A stretch of DNA of 64,000 nt from Candidatus Phaeomarinobacter ectocarpi. Its GTDB lineage: Bacteria; Pseudomonadota; Alphaproteobacteria; CGMCC-115125. A model generated the notes under the pieces. That model was not told where the DNA came from. It searched no databases and saw nothing but the letters and a program-made list of their open reading frames with translations. Shown piece after piece: positions 36,325 through 46,469 of this stretch. The stretch is taken from NCBI RefSeq assembly GCF_000689395.1, contig NZ_HG966617.1, positions 1,487,274 through 1,551,273 of the forward strand, written 5' to 3'. The position numbers were made by a program, and so were the translations under genes. Position 1 is the stretch's first letter, and the number at the start of each line of letters is the position of its first letter.

Positions 36325-36343
36325 CCCCAAACAAGGAAATCCC

Positions 36344-36986
36344 ATGCGGCACAGATTCATACTCCTGGCCATGCTGGTCAGCGTCGTCCTGACCGGTACC
36401 GCGATGGCGCATGAGGACCCGTTTGATTTTGGCTTCAAGTATTATCGGGTGACCGGCGTCGAACAGAATGACACGCTCAATGTACGTACGGAACCATCCG
36501 CCTCATCACAGATCATCGGCACATTGCAACCGGATTCAGGCCCCCATGAAGTGGTGATGACAAAGGATGGTTGGGGCCAGATTGTTCATCAGGAATTTAA
36601 CGGCTGGGTGGCGTTGCGTTACCTGGCGGAAGTTGAAGTGGAAAAGCTCGGGGAAAGTTCCCTGCCGGCCGGACTGACCTGCGGCGGCACAGAACCTTTC
36701 TGGGGTATATCCTTCCTAACAGCTGAACAAGCGATCTACACAAACCTGTCCATAGACGGGCCACGACCACTGGACGTCGTCGCCATCAAAAGCGCCATCG
36801 CGCGGTTTCATGTTCTGTGGTTTGACCTTGCCAAGGACGGCGCGGATGTCGGCCACGCTGTCATTCGGCGCAGCGCCTGCTCCGATGGCATGTCTGACAG
36901 AACATATCCCTACTCGGCTGATCTGTCCGTTGTCAGCGATGACATGGAGTGGACGCTTGAGGGCTGCTGCTATCTGCCGGAGGCCG

Positions 36987-37006
<20 letters not shown>
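36344..37006 (+). CDS. Exported SH3-domain protein
   Basis: A 220-residue protein with a signal peptide ([17 protein letters not shown], cut near residue 23), a bacterial SH3 domain (about 33-100; [26 protein letters not shown]) and a C-terminal domain starting [12 protein letters not shown], a block seen in COG3650-like periplasmic proteins. Four further cysteines occur in the C-terminal domain. AAGGAAAT precedes the ATG at 36344. It likely binds cell wall or proteins in the periplasm. Its last 20 bases overlap the convergent aapP. Confidence 0.85.
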
Positions 37007-37791
<785 letters not shown>

Positions 37792-37799
<8 letters not shown>

Positions 37800-38940
37800 T
37801 ACGGTGTCCCGTATCTAGGCGGCGCTCCATGTAGCGCGAATATTGCGACATGCCGGAGCATATGACGAAGTAGATCGAGGCCGCGAACACGTAGCCTGTA
37901 ATGGCCGTCTGCGGCGTTGACCACTCTGGATCGGTGAAGTTGAGCTGGATGATGCCAAGGAAATCGAACAGGCCGATGATGAGTACCAGCGTCGTATCCT
38001 TGAAGAGAGCAATGAAGGAATTGACGATGCCGGGGATCACAGTCTTGAGGGCCTGAGGCAGAATGACGAACACCATCATCTTCCAGTAGTTGAGGCCCAG
38101 TGCCTGCGCGCCTTCATATTGTCCACGCGGCACAGCCTGCAAGCCGCCACGCACCACTTCGGCCATATAGGCCGATGAGAACAGCGCAACCGCCACAAGG
38201 CAGCGCAGCAGTTTGTCGAAGGTCACGCCTTCGGGCAGGAACAGCGGCAGCATGACGCTGGCCATGAACAGCACCGTGATCAGCGGCACACCACGCCAAA
38301 TCTCGATAAAGCCGATACACAACATGCGAATGACCGGCATTTCGGATCGGCGCCCCAGCGCCAGCAGAATGCCGAGCGGGAGCGATGCGACAATGCCCGT
38401 GATGGCAACCACCAACGTCACCAGCATGCCGCCCCAGAAGGATGTCTCGACTTCTACAAGGCCAAAGGTACCGCCTGTGAGCAACAGGAAGGCAATCACC
38501 GGGTAAGGCACCAGCAGATAGATGGCGTTCCAGAGCTTGTATGGCACCGATGGAATAAGCATCGGGATGAGGCCCGCAACGCCCAGGAAGAAAGTCCAGT
38601 CCACGCGCCAGCGCTCTTCCAGTGGATAGCGTCCATAGATGAACTGATCCATCTTGGCGTCAATGAATGGCCAGCAGGCACCCGCCCCGTCGCGCAGACA
38701 CGCGTCGCGTCCATCGCCTGTAAACGTCGCACTGAACAGCGCCCAGTCGAGCACCGACGGGACGATCAGGTACAGCAGGTACGCACCGAGCAACGTCAGC
38801 AGCGTGTTGCTGACAGACGAAAACAGGTTCGTCTGCATCCACGCGATGACACCGGTCGTGCGTCCGGGTGGCGGCAGCGCCGGTTTGTTCTGTGTGCGAA
38901 CAAAGGGTTGCATGGCTTCTATGTGATGTGCGTCGGGCAT
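37792..38940 (-). CDS. aapM: General L-amino acid ABC transporter permease AapM
   Basis: Inner-membrane permease, 382 residues, with about eight helices and a long periplasmic insert between helices one and two ([19 protein letters not shown]), a feature of AapM. The EAA loop is [29 protein letters not shown] near 290-320. It forms a heterodimer channel with AapQ and is three bases behind it. Confidence 0.94.
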
Positions 38941-38943
38941 GGC

Positions 38944-40152
38944 CTAGCGCTCCACCAGCGCAATGCGCGAGTTGTACCAGTTCATCAAAATGCTGGTGAG
39001 GATTGAGAGTGTCAGATAGACCGACATGGTGAGGAACAGGATTTCAACCGCCTGCCCCGTCTGGTTCAACACCGTGCCTGCAAAGACCGACACGAGGTCA
39101 GGATATGCAATGGCAACGGCGAGAGACGAGTTCTTGGTCAGGTTCAGATACTGGCTGGTCAGCGGCGGAATGATCACCCGCATGGCCTGGGGGATGATCA
39201 CCAGGCGCATGGTCGGGCCGGGCTGAATGCCAAGCGCATAGGCGGCTTCGGTCTGACCCTTGCTGACAGACTGAATGCCCGACCGCACGTTTTCCGCGAT
39301 AAACCCGGCGGTATAGATCGACAGGGCAAGCACCAGCGAAATGAACTCGGGGATCATCACAATGCCGCCGCGGAAATTGAATCCGCGCAGCTCCGGGTAA
39401 TCGAATGTCAGCGGCATGCCGAGCAGCAGAAATACGGCCAGCGGAACGCCTATGATCAGGCCAAGAGACCAGTACAGAACCGGAAACGGTTGCCCTGTTT
39501 GCTCACGGCGTTTGCTGGCCCAGCGGGCAATGAAGAATGACGCCGCGATGCCAATGCAAATCAGCAGGAGAACGAGGCCAAAGCCCTCCCCACCTTCGGG
39601 CCGTGGAAAATAGATGCCCCGGTTGTTGACGAAGATGCTGTCCAGAAAGTTCAGGCTTTCACGGGGACCCGGCACGGCTCTAAGGACGCCGAAATACCAG
39701 AAGAACAGATGCAGCAGCAGCGGAATGTTGCGCATCACTTCCACATAGGCGACGCAGATCTGACGGATGAGCCAGTTGCGCGACAGAGACCCGATCCCCA
39801 CCAGAAACCCGATGACCGTCGCCAGCAGGATCCCGAAAACCGCGACGATCAACGTGTTGAGAAGGCCAACGAAGAACGCCCGTCCGTAGCTTGATTCCTC
39901 TGTGTACTCGATCAGCGTTTGAACGATGCCAAACCCGGCCGTCGTGTCCAGGAACCCGAAGCCCGACGCGATATTGGCGCGCTCGAGATTGCTGACGGCA
40001 TTTGTCCAGAACTCGACACCGATCCACACAACCACGAGCAGGGTCAGTACCTGATAGACAATACCGCGCACACGCGGATCGTTCACCAGCGATGCTTTCG
40101 CCTCAGCTCTGGCGGGAGGTTTGGATGAGGTGGCGATGGTGGGATCTGTCAT
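38944..40152 (-). CDS. aapQ: General L-amino acid ABC transporter permease AapQ
   Basis: Inner-membrane permease, 402 residues, with about eight helices and the EAA loop EAAYALGIQPGPTMRLVIIPQAMRVIIPP near 310-340. The large central insert (PRPEGGEGFGLVLLLICIG and after) is typical of AapQ. It lies behind aapJ after a stem-loop that probably reduces its expression relative to the binding protein. Confidence 0.94.
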   Translation of the reverse strand: MTDPTIATSSKPPARAEAKASLVNDPRVRGIVYQVLTLLVVVWIGVEFWTNAVSNLERANIASGFGFLDTTAGFGIVQTLIEYTEESSYGRAFFVGLLNTLIVAVFGILLATVIGFLVGIGSLSRNWLIRQICVAYVEVMRNIPLLLHLFFWYFGVLRAVPGPRESLNFLDSIFVNNRGIYFPRPEGGEGFGLVLLLICIGIAASFFIARWASKRREQTGQPFPVLYWSLGLIIGVPLAVFLLLGMPLTFDYPELRGFNFRGGIVMIPEFISLVLALSIYTAGFIAENVRSGIQSVSKGQTEAAYALGIQPGPTMRLVIIPQAMRVIIPPLTSQYLNLTKNSSLAVAIAYPDLVSVFAGTVLNQTGQAVEILFLTMSVYLTLSILTSILMNWYNSRIALVER

Positions 40153-40170
40153 TCAGCTGAAAGCATACAT

Positions 40171-40211
40171 AAAAACGGCGCGCCGATCTCAGATTTGATA
40201 TCGGCGCGCCG
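40171..40211 (-). terminator. Intercistronic stem-loop between aapJ and aapQ
   Basis: A perfect 12-bp stem (40211-40200 with 40187-40176) around a 12-base loop, followed on the minus strand by five T (40175-40171). Each arm contains GGCGCGCC. It is likely a partial terminator or RNA-stabilising structure that favours aapJ over the downstream membrane and ATPase genes, a frequent pattern in ABC importer operons. Confidence 0.75.
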
Positions 40212-40232
40212 CGCGGTGTTTGGTCTGTGTGT

Positions 40233-41294
40233 CTAGCGAACGGGAATGGCGTATTGAAGCCCACCGTCCGTCCACAGGGCATTCTGCCCGCGGGCGAGGC
40301 CCAGCGGCGTGTTGACACCAAGGTTGCGCTCAAAGCTCTCGCCGTAGTTCCCAACGGCCTTGATGGCGTTGTACGCCCAATCATTGGAAAGACCCAGCGC
40401 ATCACCAAAGGCACCTTCGGTGCCCAGCAGACGCTTGATCTGCGGATTGTCGCTCGATTTCATTTCATCGATATTGGCAGCTGTCACACCCAGTTCTTCG
40501 GCAGCCACCATCGCGTTGAGTGTCCAGCGAATGATGTCGAGCCATTGATCATCGCCCTGACGAACCGCTGGTCCAAGCGGCTCCTTGGAGATGATTGTTT
40601 CAAGGATCACATGGGCATCCGGCTCGGTAAGCTTGAGGCGCTGGGCGGCAAGGCCGGACACGTCCGTCGTGTACACGTCGCACCGGTTGGCGTTGTAGGC
40701 GGCCACAACCTCATCAGCCTTTTCAAAGGCGAGGATCTTGTACTCAAGATTGTTGGACCGGAAGAAGTCGGCCACATTCAGTTCTGTTGTTGTGCCGGTG
40801 TTGGTGCACAGCGTCACGCCGTCCAGCTCAAGCGCATCCGTCACACCCACCGATTTGCGGACCATCAGGCCCTGGCCGTCATAGTAGTTCACACCGGCAA
40901 AGTTGACGCCAAGCGACGTATCACGGTCGAGGGTCCAGGTGGTGTTGCGGGACAGAAGATCAATCTCCCGTGACTGAAGCGCTGTGAAGCGTTCCTTGGC
41001 GGACAGCGGAGTGAACCGCACGGCAGTGGCGTCCGCGAAAATGGCCGCTGCCACGGCGCGGCAGAAATCAACATCGAGGCCTGTCCACTCGCCGGTGGCG
41101 TCCGGGTTGGAGAAGCCGGGAAGCCCCTGGCTCACGCCGCATTGCACATAGCCTTTGTCCTTGACGGCGGCGAGCGTTGCGCCCGCATCCGCAGGTTCTG
41201 CGGCGGCCCCGTGAACAGACATCAATCCAAGGGCCAGTCCAGCTAGACCAGCCAACGCAGGACGCTTGAGAGCGCGAATGGTGGTGGGAATCAT
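40233..41294 (-). CDS. aapJ: General L-amino acid ABC transporter substrate-binding protein
   Basis: Periplasmic binding protein of the AapJ/BztA type, 353 residues, with a signal peptide (AGLAGLALGLMSVHGAAA, cut near residue 33). Mature sequence contains VQCGVSQGLPGFSNPD, TGLDVDFCRAVAAAIF and RFTALQSREIDLLSRNTTWT, the conserved family start, and NYGESFERNLG near the C-terminus. It heads the aap operon and takes up a wide range of L-amino acids in rhizobial homologues. Confidence 0.95.
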   Translation of the reverse strand: MIPTTIRALKRPALAGLAGLALGLMSVHGAAAEPADAGATLAAVKDKGYVQCGVSQGLPGFSNPDATGEWTGLDVDFCRAVAAAIFADATAVRFTPLSAKERFTALQSREIDLLSRNTTWTLDRDTSLGVNFAGVNYYDGQGLMVRKSVGVTDALELDGVTLCTNTGTTTELNVADFFRSNNLEYKILAFEKADEVVAAYNANRCDVYTTDVSGLAAQRLKLTEPDAHVILETIISKEPLGPAVRQGDDQWLDIIRWTLNAMVAAEELGVTAANIDEMKSSDNPQIKRLLGTEGAFGDALGLSNDWAYNAIKAVGNYGESFERNLGVNTPLGLARGQNALWTDGGLQYAIPVR

Positions 41295-41477
41295 ACGAAT
41301 CTATCCTCACAGTCGATACGGGGCAGAAAACTGAGCACTGGATGTACCGCACGCAGCGATTTTTACCAGCATTTGTGCCAGTGTAGCATTCCTCAAGGCC
41401 CCGGCTAGGGGCTTGGCGCAAGATCTGTTACCGGGCCGGAATGGGCGTTGATGGCCATTGGAACCAAAGTGGGTGCG

Positions 41478-42632
41478 ATGAAAGAAAAGACCAAAATAGT
41501 TCATGCCGGACGGGACCCGAAATCAAATCACGGTGCCGTCAATCCGCCTGTCTATCACGCCTCCACCATCCTCTATCCGACCTATGAGGACCTGAAGCAC
41601 CCCAAGACGCGCGTGCAATATGGCCGTCGCGGCACGCCCACCGTGTTTGCCCTGGAAGACGCCATCATGGCCCTTGAGGGGGGCGCGGGATGCGCCATCG
41701 TGCCCTCAGGGCTGAACGCATGCACCACCGCCCTGCTCGCTTTCCTGAGCGCCGGCGACCATCTGCTGATGCCAGATAGTGCCTATGGACCGACACGCAA
41801 TTTCTGCAACACGTTCCTGAAACGTATGGGCGTCGAGACCACCTTTTACGACCCGACCATCGGGGCCGATATCGCCGCCCTCATGACGGACCAAACAAAG
41901 GTGGTTTTTGTTGAGAGCCCCGGTTCGTTGACCTTCGAAGTACAGGACATCCCCGCGATCGCCGACGTGGCCCACGCAAACGGCGCAAAGGTCATTCTCG
42001 ACAACACCTGGGCATCTCCGCTGTTCTTCAAGCCCTATGAGCATGGGGTGGATGTTTCCATCCAGGCCGCCACCAAATACGTGGTGGGACATGCAGACAC
42101 GATGCTGGGAACGATCACCGCCAACGAAGAATGCTGGCCGCTGGTTCATGCGGCCCATGGCCAATTGGGGCTGTGCGCTGGACCGGACGACATTTTTCTC
42201 GCGCTGCGCGGTCTACGGACATTGGATGTCCGGTTGAAGCAACACATGAAGCAGGGCATTGAACTTGCGACCTGGCTTGGTGAGCGTGATGAAGTCTCCC
42301 ACGTGCTGCACCCAGCCCTGCCCTCGCATCCACAGCACGACATCTGGGCCCGGGATTTTCTGGGCGCCAGCGGCCTCTTCTCGGTTGTGCTGAATCCTGT
42401 CGAAGAAGACGCGCTGGCCGCCATGCTGGACGGTCTTGAGCTCTTCGGCATGGGGTACTCCTGGGGAGGATTTGAAAGTCTTGTGGTGCCCTCGAACCCG
42501 GCGCGCTATCGCACAGCGACCACATGGGATGTACCTGGACGCCTGCTCCGCTTCCATGCCGGCCTTGAAGATATGGATGATCTGAAAGCTGATCTGGATA
42601 AGGGGTTGGCACGCCTCAAGGCTGCCGGATGA
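41478..42632 (+). CDS. metC: Cystathionine beta-lyase
   Basis: PLP enzyme of the Cys/Met metabolism family that splits cystathionine to homocysteine, 384 residues. The PLP lysine is in QAATKYVVGHADTMLG, substrate-binding motifs include VQYGRRGTPTVFALE and VPSGLNACTTALLAFL. The ATG at 41478 fits the usual KIVHAGRDP opening and has GTGGGTG before it; an ATG at 41451 is the alternative. The stop overlaps the modA ATG (ATGA), an unusual partnership. Together with cysK nearby it belongs to sulfur amino acid metabolism. Confidence 0.92.
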   Translation: MKEKTKIVHAGRDPKSNHGAVNPPVYHASTILYPTYEDLKHPKTRVQYGRRGTPTVFALEDAIMALEGGAGCAIVPSGLNACTTALLAFLSAGDHLLMPDSAYGPTRNFCNTFLKRMGVETTFYDPTIGADIAALMTDQTKVVFVESPGSLTFEVQDIPAIADVAHANGAKVILDNTWASPLFFKPYEHGVDVSIQAATKYVVGHADTMLGTITANEECWPLVHAAHGQLGLCAGPDDIFLALRGLRTLDVRLKQHMKQGIELATWLGERDEVSHVLHPALPSHPQHDIWARDFLGASGLFSVVLNPVEEDALAAMLDGLELFGMGYSWGGFESLVVPSNPARYRTATTWDVPGRLLRFHAGLEDMDDLKADLDKGLARLKAAG

Positions 42633-43441
42633 TCCGCGCTGCCGTACTTGCCATGCTGATTGCGACTGCTTGGTCCCTGCCCTCAAAAGCAGATACGCCG
42701 CTTTTGATCTTCGCCGCCGCGAGCATGACCAACGCGGTGCAGGATATGGCCGATGCTTTTGAAGCGGCAGGACATGGCCCGACGATCACCGTGTTTGATT
42801 CAACATCGCGGGCTGCCCGGCAGATACAGCAAGGGGCGCCAGCGCATGTGTTCATTTCCGCGAACGCCCAATGGGCGGAATGGCTGGTGGCCTGTGGCAT
42901 CGGCGACAAGGCGTCACGGCGCGCCGTTGCGGGGAACACTCTGGTTCTGATCGGCACGCGTCCCAACGACGACAGCACTCAGGCATCCGAGCGTGTTCCG
43001 TTCGGTCCAAACCATTCCGGGCTGACCCGCGGGCGCTTAGCAATTGCGGACCCCATCGGTGTGCCCGCAGGGGTCTATGCCCGAGAAGCGCTGATGGCGG
43101 TCAAGGCATGGCAGCGTGTGCAGGACCGGCTTGTTCAGGGCGATACCGTTCGCACGGTGCTGAACTGGGTCCGGACCGGGACAGCGCCCGTGGGCATTGT
43201 CTATGCCACGGATGCGGCAATCGTGGACGACGTTCAGGTGTTGGCCACGATACCTGAGACGCTGCACGGGCCGATTGTCTATGAGGCGCTGGCTGTCACG
43301 GGCGCTCCATCACAGGCGTATGACTTCCTCAACTTTCTGAGCGGTCCCAAAGGGACGGCCATCCTGAAATCCAATGGGTTTTCGCCACCACCTGACGTCG
43401 ATTCGTCAGATGCCTCCCATCCACAAGCGCAGTGCGGGTAG
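42629..43441 (+). CDS. modA: Molybdate ABC transporter substrate-binding protein
   Basis: Periplasmic oxyanion-binding protein, 270 residues, with a short signal peptide (AAVLAMLIATAWSLPSKA). The ModA start LLIFAAASMTNAVQDMADAF is followed by FDSTSRAARQIQQGAPAHVFISAN, which contains the serine ligands of molybdate or tungstate, and by GIVYATDA near the hinge. It is translationally coupled to metC and followed by modB eight bases later. Confidence 0.9.
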   Translation: MIRAAVLAMLIATAWSLPSKADTPLLIFAAASMTNAVQDMADAFEAAGHGPTITVFDSTSRAARQIQQGAPAHVFISANAQWAEWLVACGIGDKASRRAVAGNTLVLIGTRPNDDSTQASERVPFGPNHSGLTRGRLAIADPIGVPAGVYAREALMAVKAWQRVQDRLVQGDTVRTVLNWVRTGTAPVGIVYATDAAIVDDVQVLATIPETLHGPIVYEALAVTGAPSQAYDFLNFLSGPKGTAILKSNGFSPPPDVDSSDASHPQAQCG

Positions 43442-43448
43442 TGGGCAC

Positions 43449-44135
43449 ATGTGGGGTATAACTGACGCAGAGCTTCAGGCGCTCACGGTCTCTTTGACGG
43501 TCGCAGGTGTGGGCCTGCTGGTGTCAATGCCGCTCGCTCTGCTCACCGGCTGGGCTCTGGCCCGTTGGCAGTTCTGGGGCAAGACCGCCCTCGACATCAT
43601 TGTGCATTTGCCGCTGGTCATGCCGCCGGTTGCCCTTGGCTATCTCCTACTTCTTGCGTTGGGGCCGCGAGGACCCATCGGCGAACCGCTCCAGTCATGG
43701 TTCGGAATCAATCTTGCGTTCTCATGGTCAGGGGCTGTGATCGTGGCGGCTGTCAGTGGATTTCCCCTGGCCGTTCGCGCCATTCGCATTTCGGCTGAAA
43801 ATGTCGAGGAGCGGCTGTTGCAGGCGGCCCGCACACTTGGCCAGTCACCCTTTGGTGCATTCGCGACGATTGCCCTGCCCTTGATGGTCCCCGGAGTAGT
43901 GGCAGGCGGCGTGCTGGCATTTGCCCGCGCCCTTGGAGAGTTTGGCGCCACCATCACCTTTGCGGCGTCCATTCCTGGCGAGACGCGGACACTGCCGCTT
44001 GCCCTGTATACTTTTTTGCAGATGCCCGGCGGCGAACAGGCCGCATTGCGTGTTCTCATCCTATCGGTAACTGTTGCTGTTGCAGCGTTGGTCGCATCTG
44101 AATATCTCGTGCGCCGCTCGGCCCGGCAGCGATAA
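43449..44135 (+). CDS. modB: Molybdate ABC transporter permease
   Basis: Inner-membrane permease, 229 residues, five to six helices, with the family start LTDAELQALTVSLTVAG-like sequence and the EAA region LLQAARTLGQSPFGAFATIALPLMVPG near residue 130. The frame runs 25 codons further upstream inside modA, but ATG at 43449 matches ModB proteins. No ModC ATPase gene follows; the next gene is a biotinyl carrier. The complex must borrow an ATPase encoded elsewhere, or be non-functional. Confidence 0.92.
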   Translation: MWGITDAELQALTVSLTVAGVGLLVSMPLALLTGWALARWQFWGKTALDIIVHLPLVMPPVALGYLLLLALGPRGPIGEPLQSWFGINLAFSWSGAVIVAAVSGFPLAVRAIRISAENVEERLLQAARTLGQSPFGAFATIALPLMVPGVVAGGVLAFARALGEFGATITFAASIPGETRTLPLALYTFLQMPGGEQAALRVLILSVTVAVAALVASEYLVRRSARQR

Positions 44136-44150
44136 AGGGAAGTCGAATTT

Positions 44151-44363
44151 ATGGATATCAAGTCGGAGATTTCAGGCAAGGTCTGGAAGATCGAAGCCAC
44201 CCCGGGCACGTCCGTGGAAGAAGAAGATGCGATCATCATTCTGGAATCCATGAAGATGGAAATCCCCGTTGCAGCACCCAAGGATGGCAAGGTCACAGAA
44301 ATTCTGGTCGAAGAAGAAGAACTGGTCGAAGAAGGCCAGGTTGTTGCGCGGATGGAAACCTAG
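44151..44363 (+). CDS. Small biotin/lipoyl carrier protein
   Basis: A 70-residue stand-alone biotinyl domain. The attachment site is K35 in LESMKMEIPV, the invariant biotinylation motif, with GTSVEEEDAI before and GKVTEILVEEEELVEEGQVVA after it as the second half of the barrel. Small carriers of this type serve acyl-CoA or pyruvate-type carboxylases made from separate subunits, but no carboxylase is in the window. It has GGGAAG before the ATG and is 15 bases after modB. Confidence 0.9.
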   Translation: MDIKSEISGKVWKIEATPGTSVEEEDAIIILESMKMEIPVAAPKDGKVTEILVEEEELVEEGQVVARMET

Positions 44364-44384
44364 AGACAAGCACAAGGTGTCAAA

Positions 44385-44975
44385 ATGATTCGGAACCGAT
44401 TGGTACTTGTCTTCGCTGTGATCTTCGCATGTTTGTCATCAGCGATGGGTACATCCGCACAGACGCCGGACGAGGCATTCAACCCGTTAATGGAAGATCT
44501 AGAGTTCGGTTGTTCAGCCTGTCATGCAGACGAAACGGACGCAAAGTTTCGGGAAGTACCACAGACGGACGAACAGGTAGCGGCCGCCAATCATATTCAT
44601 CAATTGCTCCAAGAATTTGAAGGTCAGCGGGCTGTCCGCGTTGATGCACCACAAGGTAATGCGCTTGCCGGGCAAGAGCTCGCCGAGAATCTTTGTGCTT
44701 CCTGCCACGCACTTGTGCCCAATCAAATCTCGCCCAATGAGGCGGCACCTAACTTTAATTCGATGGTGATCGCATATCCCCCCAGCCATTTGGCTGAGGG
44801 CTTCGCTGAGGGAATAGTGGTAGGTACCGACTCGCACATCGCAATGCCGCAGTTTCAACTAGAGCCTGAACAGATTGACGATCTAATCGCCTACCTCGAA
44901 ACGGTGCTCGTCTACGCTTATCCGCCGGCTAAGGACGGTCCTCGAGTCTATCGAGAACAAAACGTCGAGGACTAA
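44385..44975 (+). CDS. Exported c-type cytochrome with two CxxCH motifs
   Basis: A 196-residue protein with a signal peptide (LVLVFAVIFACLSSAMGTSA) and two heme-binding motifs, CSACH near residue 44 and CASCH near residue 105. The second belongs to a typical class I cytochrome c domain whose axial methionine is probably in HIAMPQFQLEPEQIDDLIAYL. The first motif lacks an evident domain. It uses more CGA, CTA and ATA codons than its neighbours, suggesting recent arrival. It stops four bases into the convergent aldonolactone oxidase gene. Confidence 0.85.
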   Translation: MIRNRLVLVFAVIFACLSSAMGTSAQTPDEAFNPLMEDLEFGCSACHADETDAKFREVPQTDEQVAAANHIHQLLQEFEGQRAVRVDAPQGNALAGQELAENLCASCHALVPNQISPNEAAPNFNSMVIAYPPSHLAEGFAEGIVVGTDSHIAMPQFQLEPEQIDDLIAYLETVLVYAYPPAKDGPRVYREQNVED

Positions 44976-46312
44976 CTGCCGACTTCGCCAAACAGGCGTG
45001 CGAGATATGGTGTGAGGAACAGACCCTTCGGGTCGAGCCGTCGGCGCACTTCCTGGAAATCGTCCCAGTGCGGATAAAGCGGCGCCAGCTCACGTGCAGT
45101 CAGCGTGTGCAGCTTGCCCCAATGCGGGCGGCCGCCATAGTTGCGGAAGATGGCTTCGGCCCCGTCAAACAGCCGTCGGTAGTCCTGCTTCGCATATTGG
45201 TGGATCGAGATCGACACGCTGTCGCGCCCCTGGAACGGGCTCAGCCAGATGTCGTCACCCTGAATGGTGCGATACTCAATCGGGAAGATGAAATTGCCGC
45301 CTCGCTTGCGCATATGCTCGGCAAGTTCCTGAACACAGTCCGGGCCGCTGGCCAGCGGGACTGAAAATTCCATTTCGTTGAATCGCACGTCCCGATCACT
45401 GGGGAAGGCCTGATAGGCATGGCGGACTTTCGCCTTTTGCGAAAATTCGTCCGCGCCCATGTAACGGGCACCGGCATTATTGGTCAGGAACCGCTGCAGC
45501 GGTCCGCGCAGGAAGGGCGCAAAGCGGCTGATCTCGCACGCTGCCACCATGGCGAACTGTTCCATGCCGCCACCACCCTCACGCGGCGGACGTGCGGGCT
45601 CATCTGTTGTGTTCAGGAATTTGACCAGCACGTCGTCGGCAAACGGGAACCAGAAGAACTCAAAGTGCCGGTTGTCATTCACCAGACTGTCCATCTGCGC
45701 CATGACCTCTGTCACAGCCATGCGCCCGCCGGTCTCCCGCAATGAGTATGCTGGAAGGCACTGCAGATCGAACTCGGTCAGAATGCCCAGCGTGCCAAGC
45801 GAAACGCGCGCCGCATTGAAGACGTCAGCATTTTCGTCAGCGGAGCACGACACGATGCTGCCATCCGCCGTTGCAACGCGCACACCGGCCACCTGGGACG
45901 ACACCGAGCCAAGGGTCAGGCCGGTGCCATGGGTACCTGTCGAGATGGCCCCTGCGATGGATTGCCGGTTGATATCGCCCTGATTGGCGAGGGCCAGTCC
46001 GGCCTCGAGAAGGGGCGCACCCAGATTGTGAATTTTTGTTCCGGCCTTGACCCGCGCGCGGCCGGTCGAGGCATCCGCGGACACCAGCCCTTCATGACCA
46101 TCAATATCAATCATGGTGCCGTCGGTAATGACGATGGGCGTAAATGAGTGTCCGGTGCCCGGCGCACGCACCGGGCCCCTGCCCTGAGACGCTGCCTCAA
46201 CAATGGCAGCTGAAATTTCGGCTTCGCTGTTGGCAGTCACAAGGTTGGAGGGTGCGCATGTCAGCGCCCCCGACCAGTTGGTCCACACGGCATTCTTTTG
46301 CTGGATACTCAT
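44972..46312 (-). CDS. D-arabinono-1,4-lactone oxidase family FAD-linked oxidase
   Basis: FAD-binding (PCMH/VAO-type) oxidoreductase, 446 residues, of the group that includes L-gulonolactone and D-arabinonolactone oxidases. FAD-site blocks are RGPVRAPGTGHSFTPIV, with the histidine that often carries covalent FAD, and GAISTGTHGTGLTLG; the C-terminal ALO domain ends with RPHWGKLHTLT, where the HWGK motif belongs to the active site. ATG at 46312 is chosen over a TTG 14 codons upstream. The natural substrate and electron acceptor are not shown. Confidence 0.9.
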   Translation of the reverse strand: MSIQQKNAVWTNWSGALTCAPSNLVTANSEAEISAAIVEAASQGRGPVRAPGTGHSFTPIVITDGTMIDIDGHEGLVSADASTGRARVKAGTKIHNLGAPLLEAGLALANQGDINRQSIAGAISTGTHGTGLTLGSVSSQVAGVRVATADGSIVSCSADENADVFNAARVSLGTLGILTEFDLQCLPAYSLRETGGRMAVTEVMAQMDSLVNDNRHFEFFWFPFADDVLVKFLNTTDEPARPPREGGGGMEQFAMVAACEISRFAPFLRGPLQRFLTNNAGARYMGADEFSQKAKVRHAYQAFPSDRDVRFNEMEFSVPLASGPDCVQELAEHMRKRGGNFIFPIEYRTIQGDDIWLSPFQGRDSVSISIHQYAKQDYRRLFDGAEAIFRNYGGRPHWGKLHTLTARELAPLYPHWDDFQEVRRRLDPKGLFLTPYLARLFGEVGS

Positions 46313-46407
46313 CGGGCCTGCACTGCGCCTCTTTGTTTGATCACCTTCGCGCAAAGCATGTTCGACATTCGCTCAGGATGCAATCGACCGGCGCGCAATT
46401 AGGGCAA

Positions 46408-46445
46408 AGAAAAAGCCCCCCGGACGATGTGTCCGAGGGGCTTTC
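46408..46445 (-). terminator. Rho-independent terminator after DUF1329 gene
   Basis: A 14-bp stem (46444-46431 with 46425-46412, one C-A type mismatch) around a five-base loop, followed on the minus strand by TTTTTCTTT. It begins 25 bases after the DUF1329 stop. The plus-strand side also ends with CTTTCTTT, but no gene there needs it. Confidence 0.88.
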
Positions 46446-46469
46446 TTTAGGCTCTCGATGTTCGGTGGT

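Noticed and set aside
41295-41477. SAM-type riboswitch before metC
   Set aside because: I looked for the conserved SAM-II and SAM-I core segments and did not find them; only an imperfect GC-rich hairpin is present.
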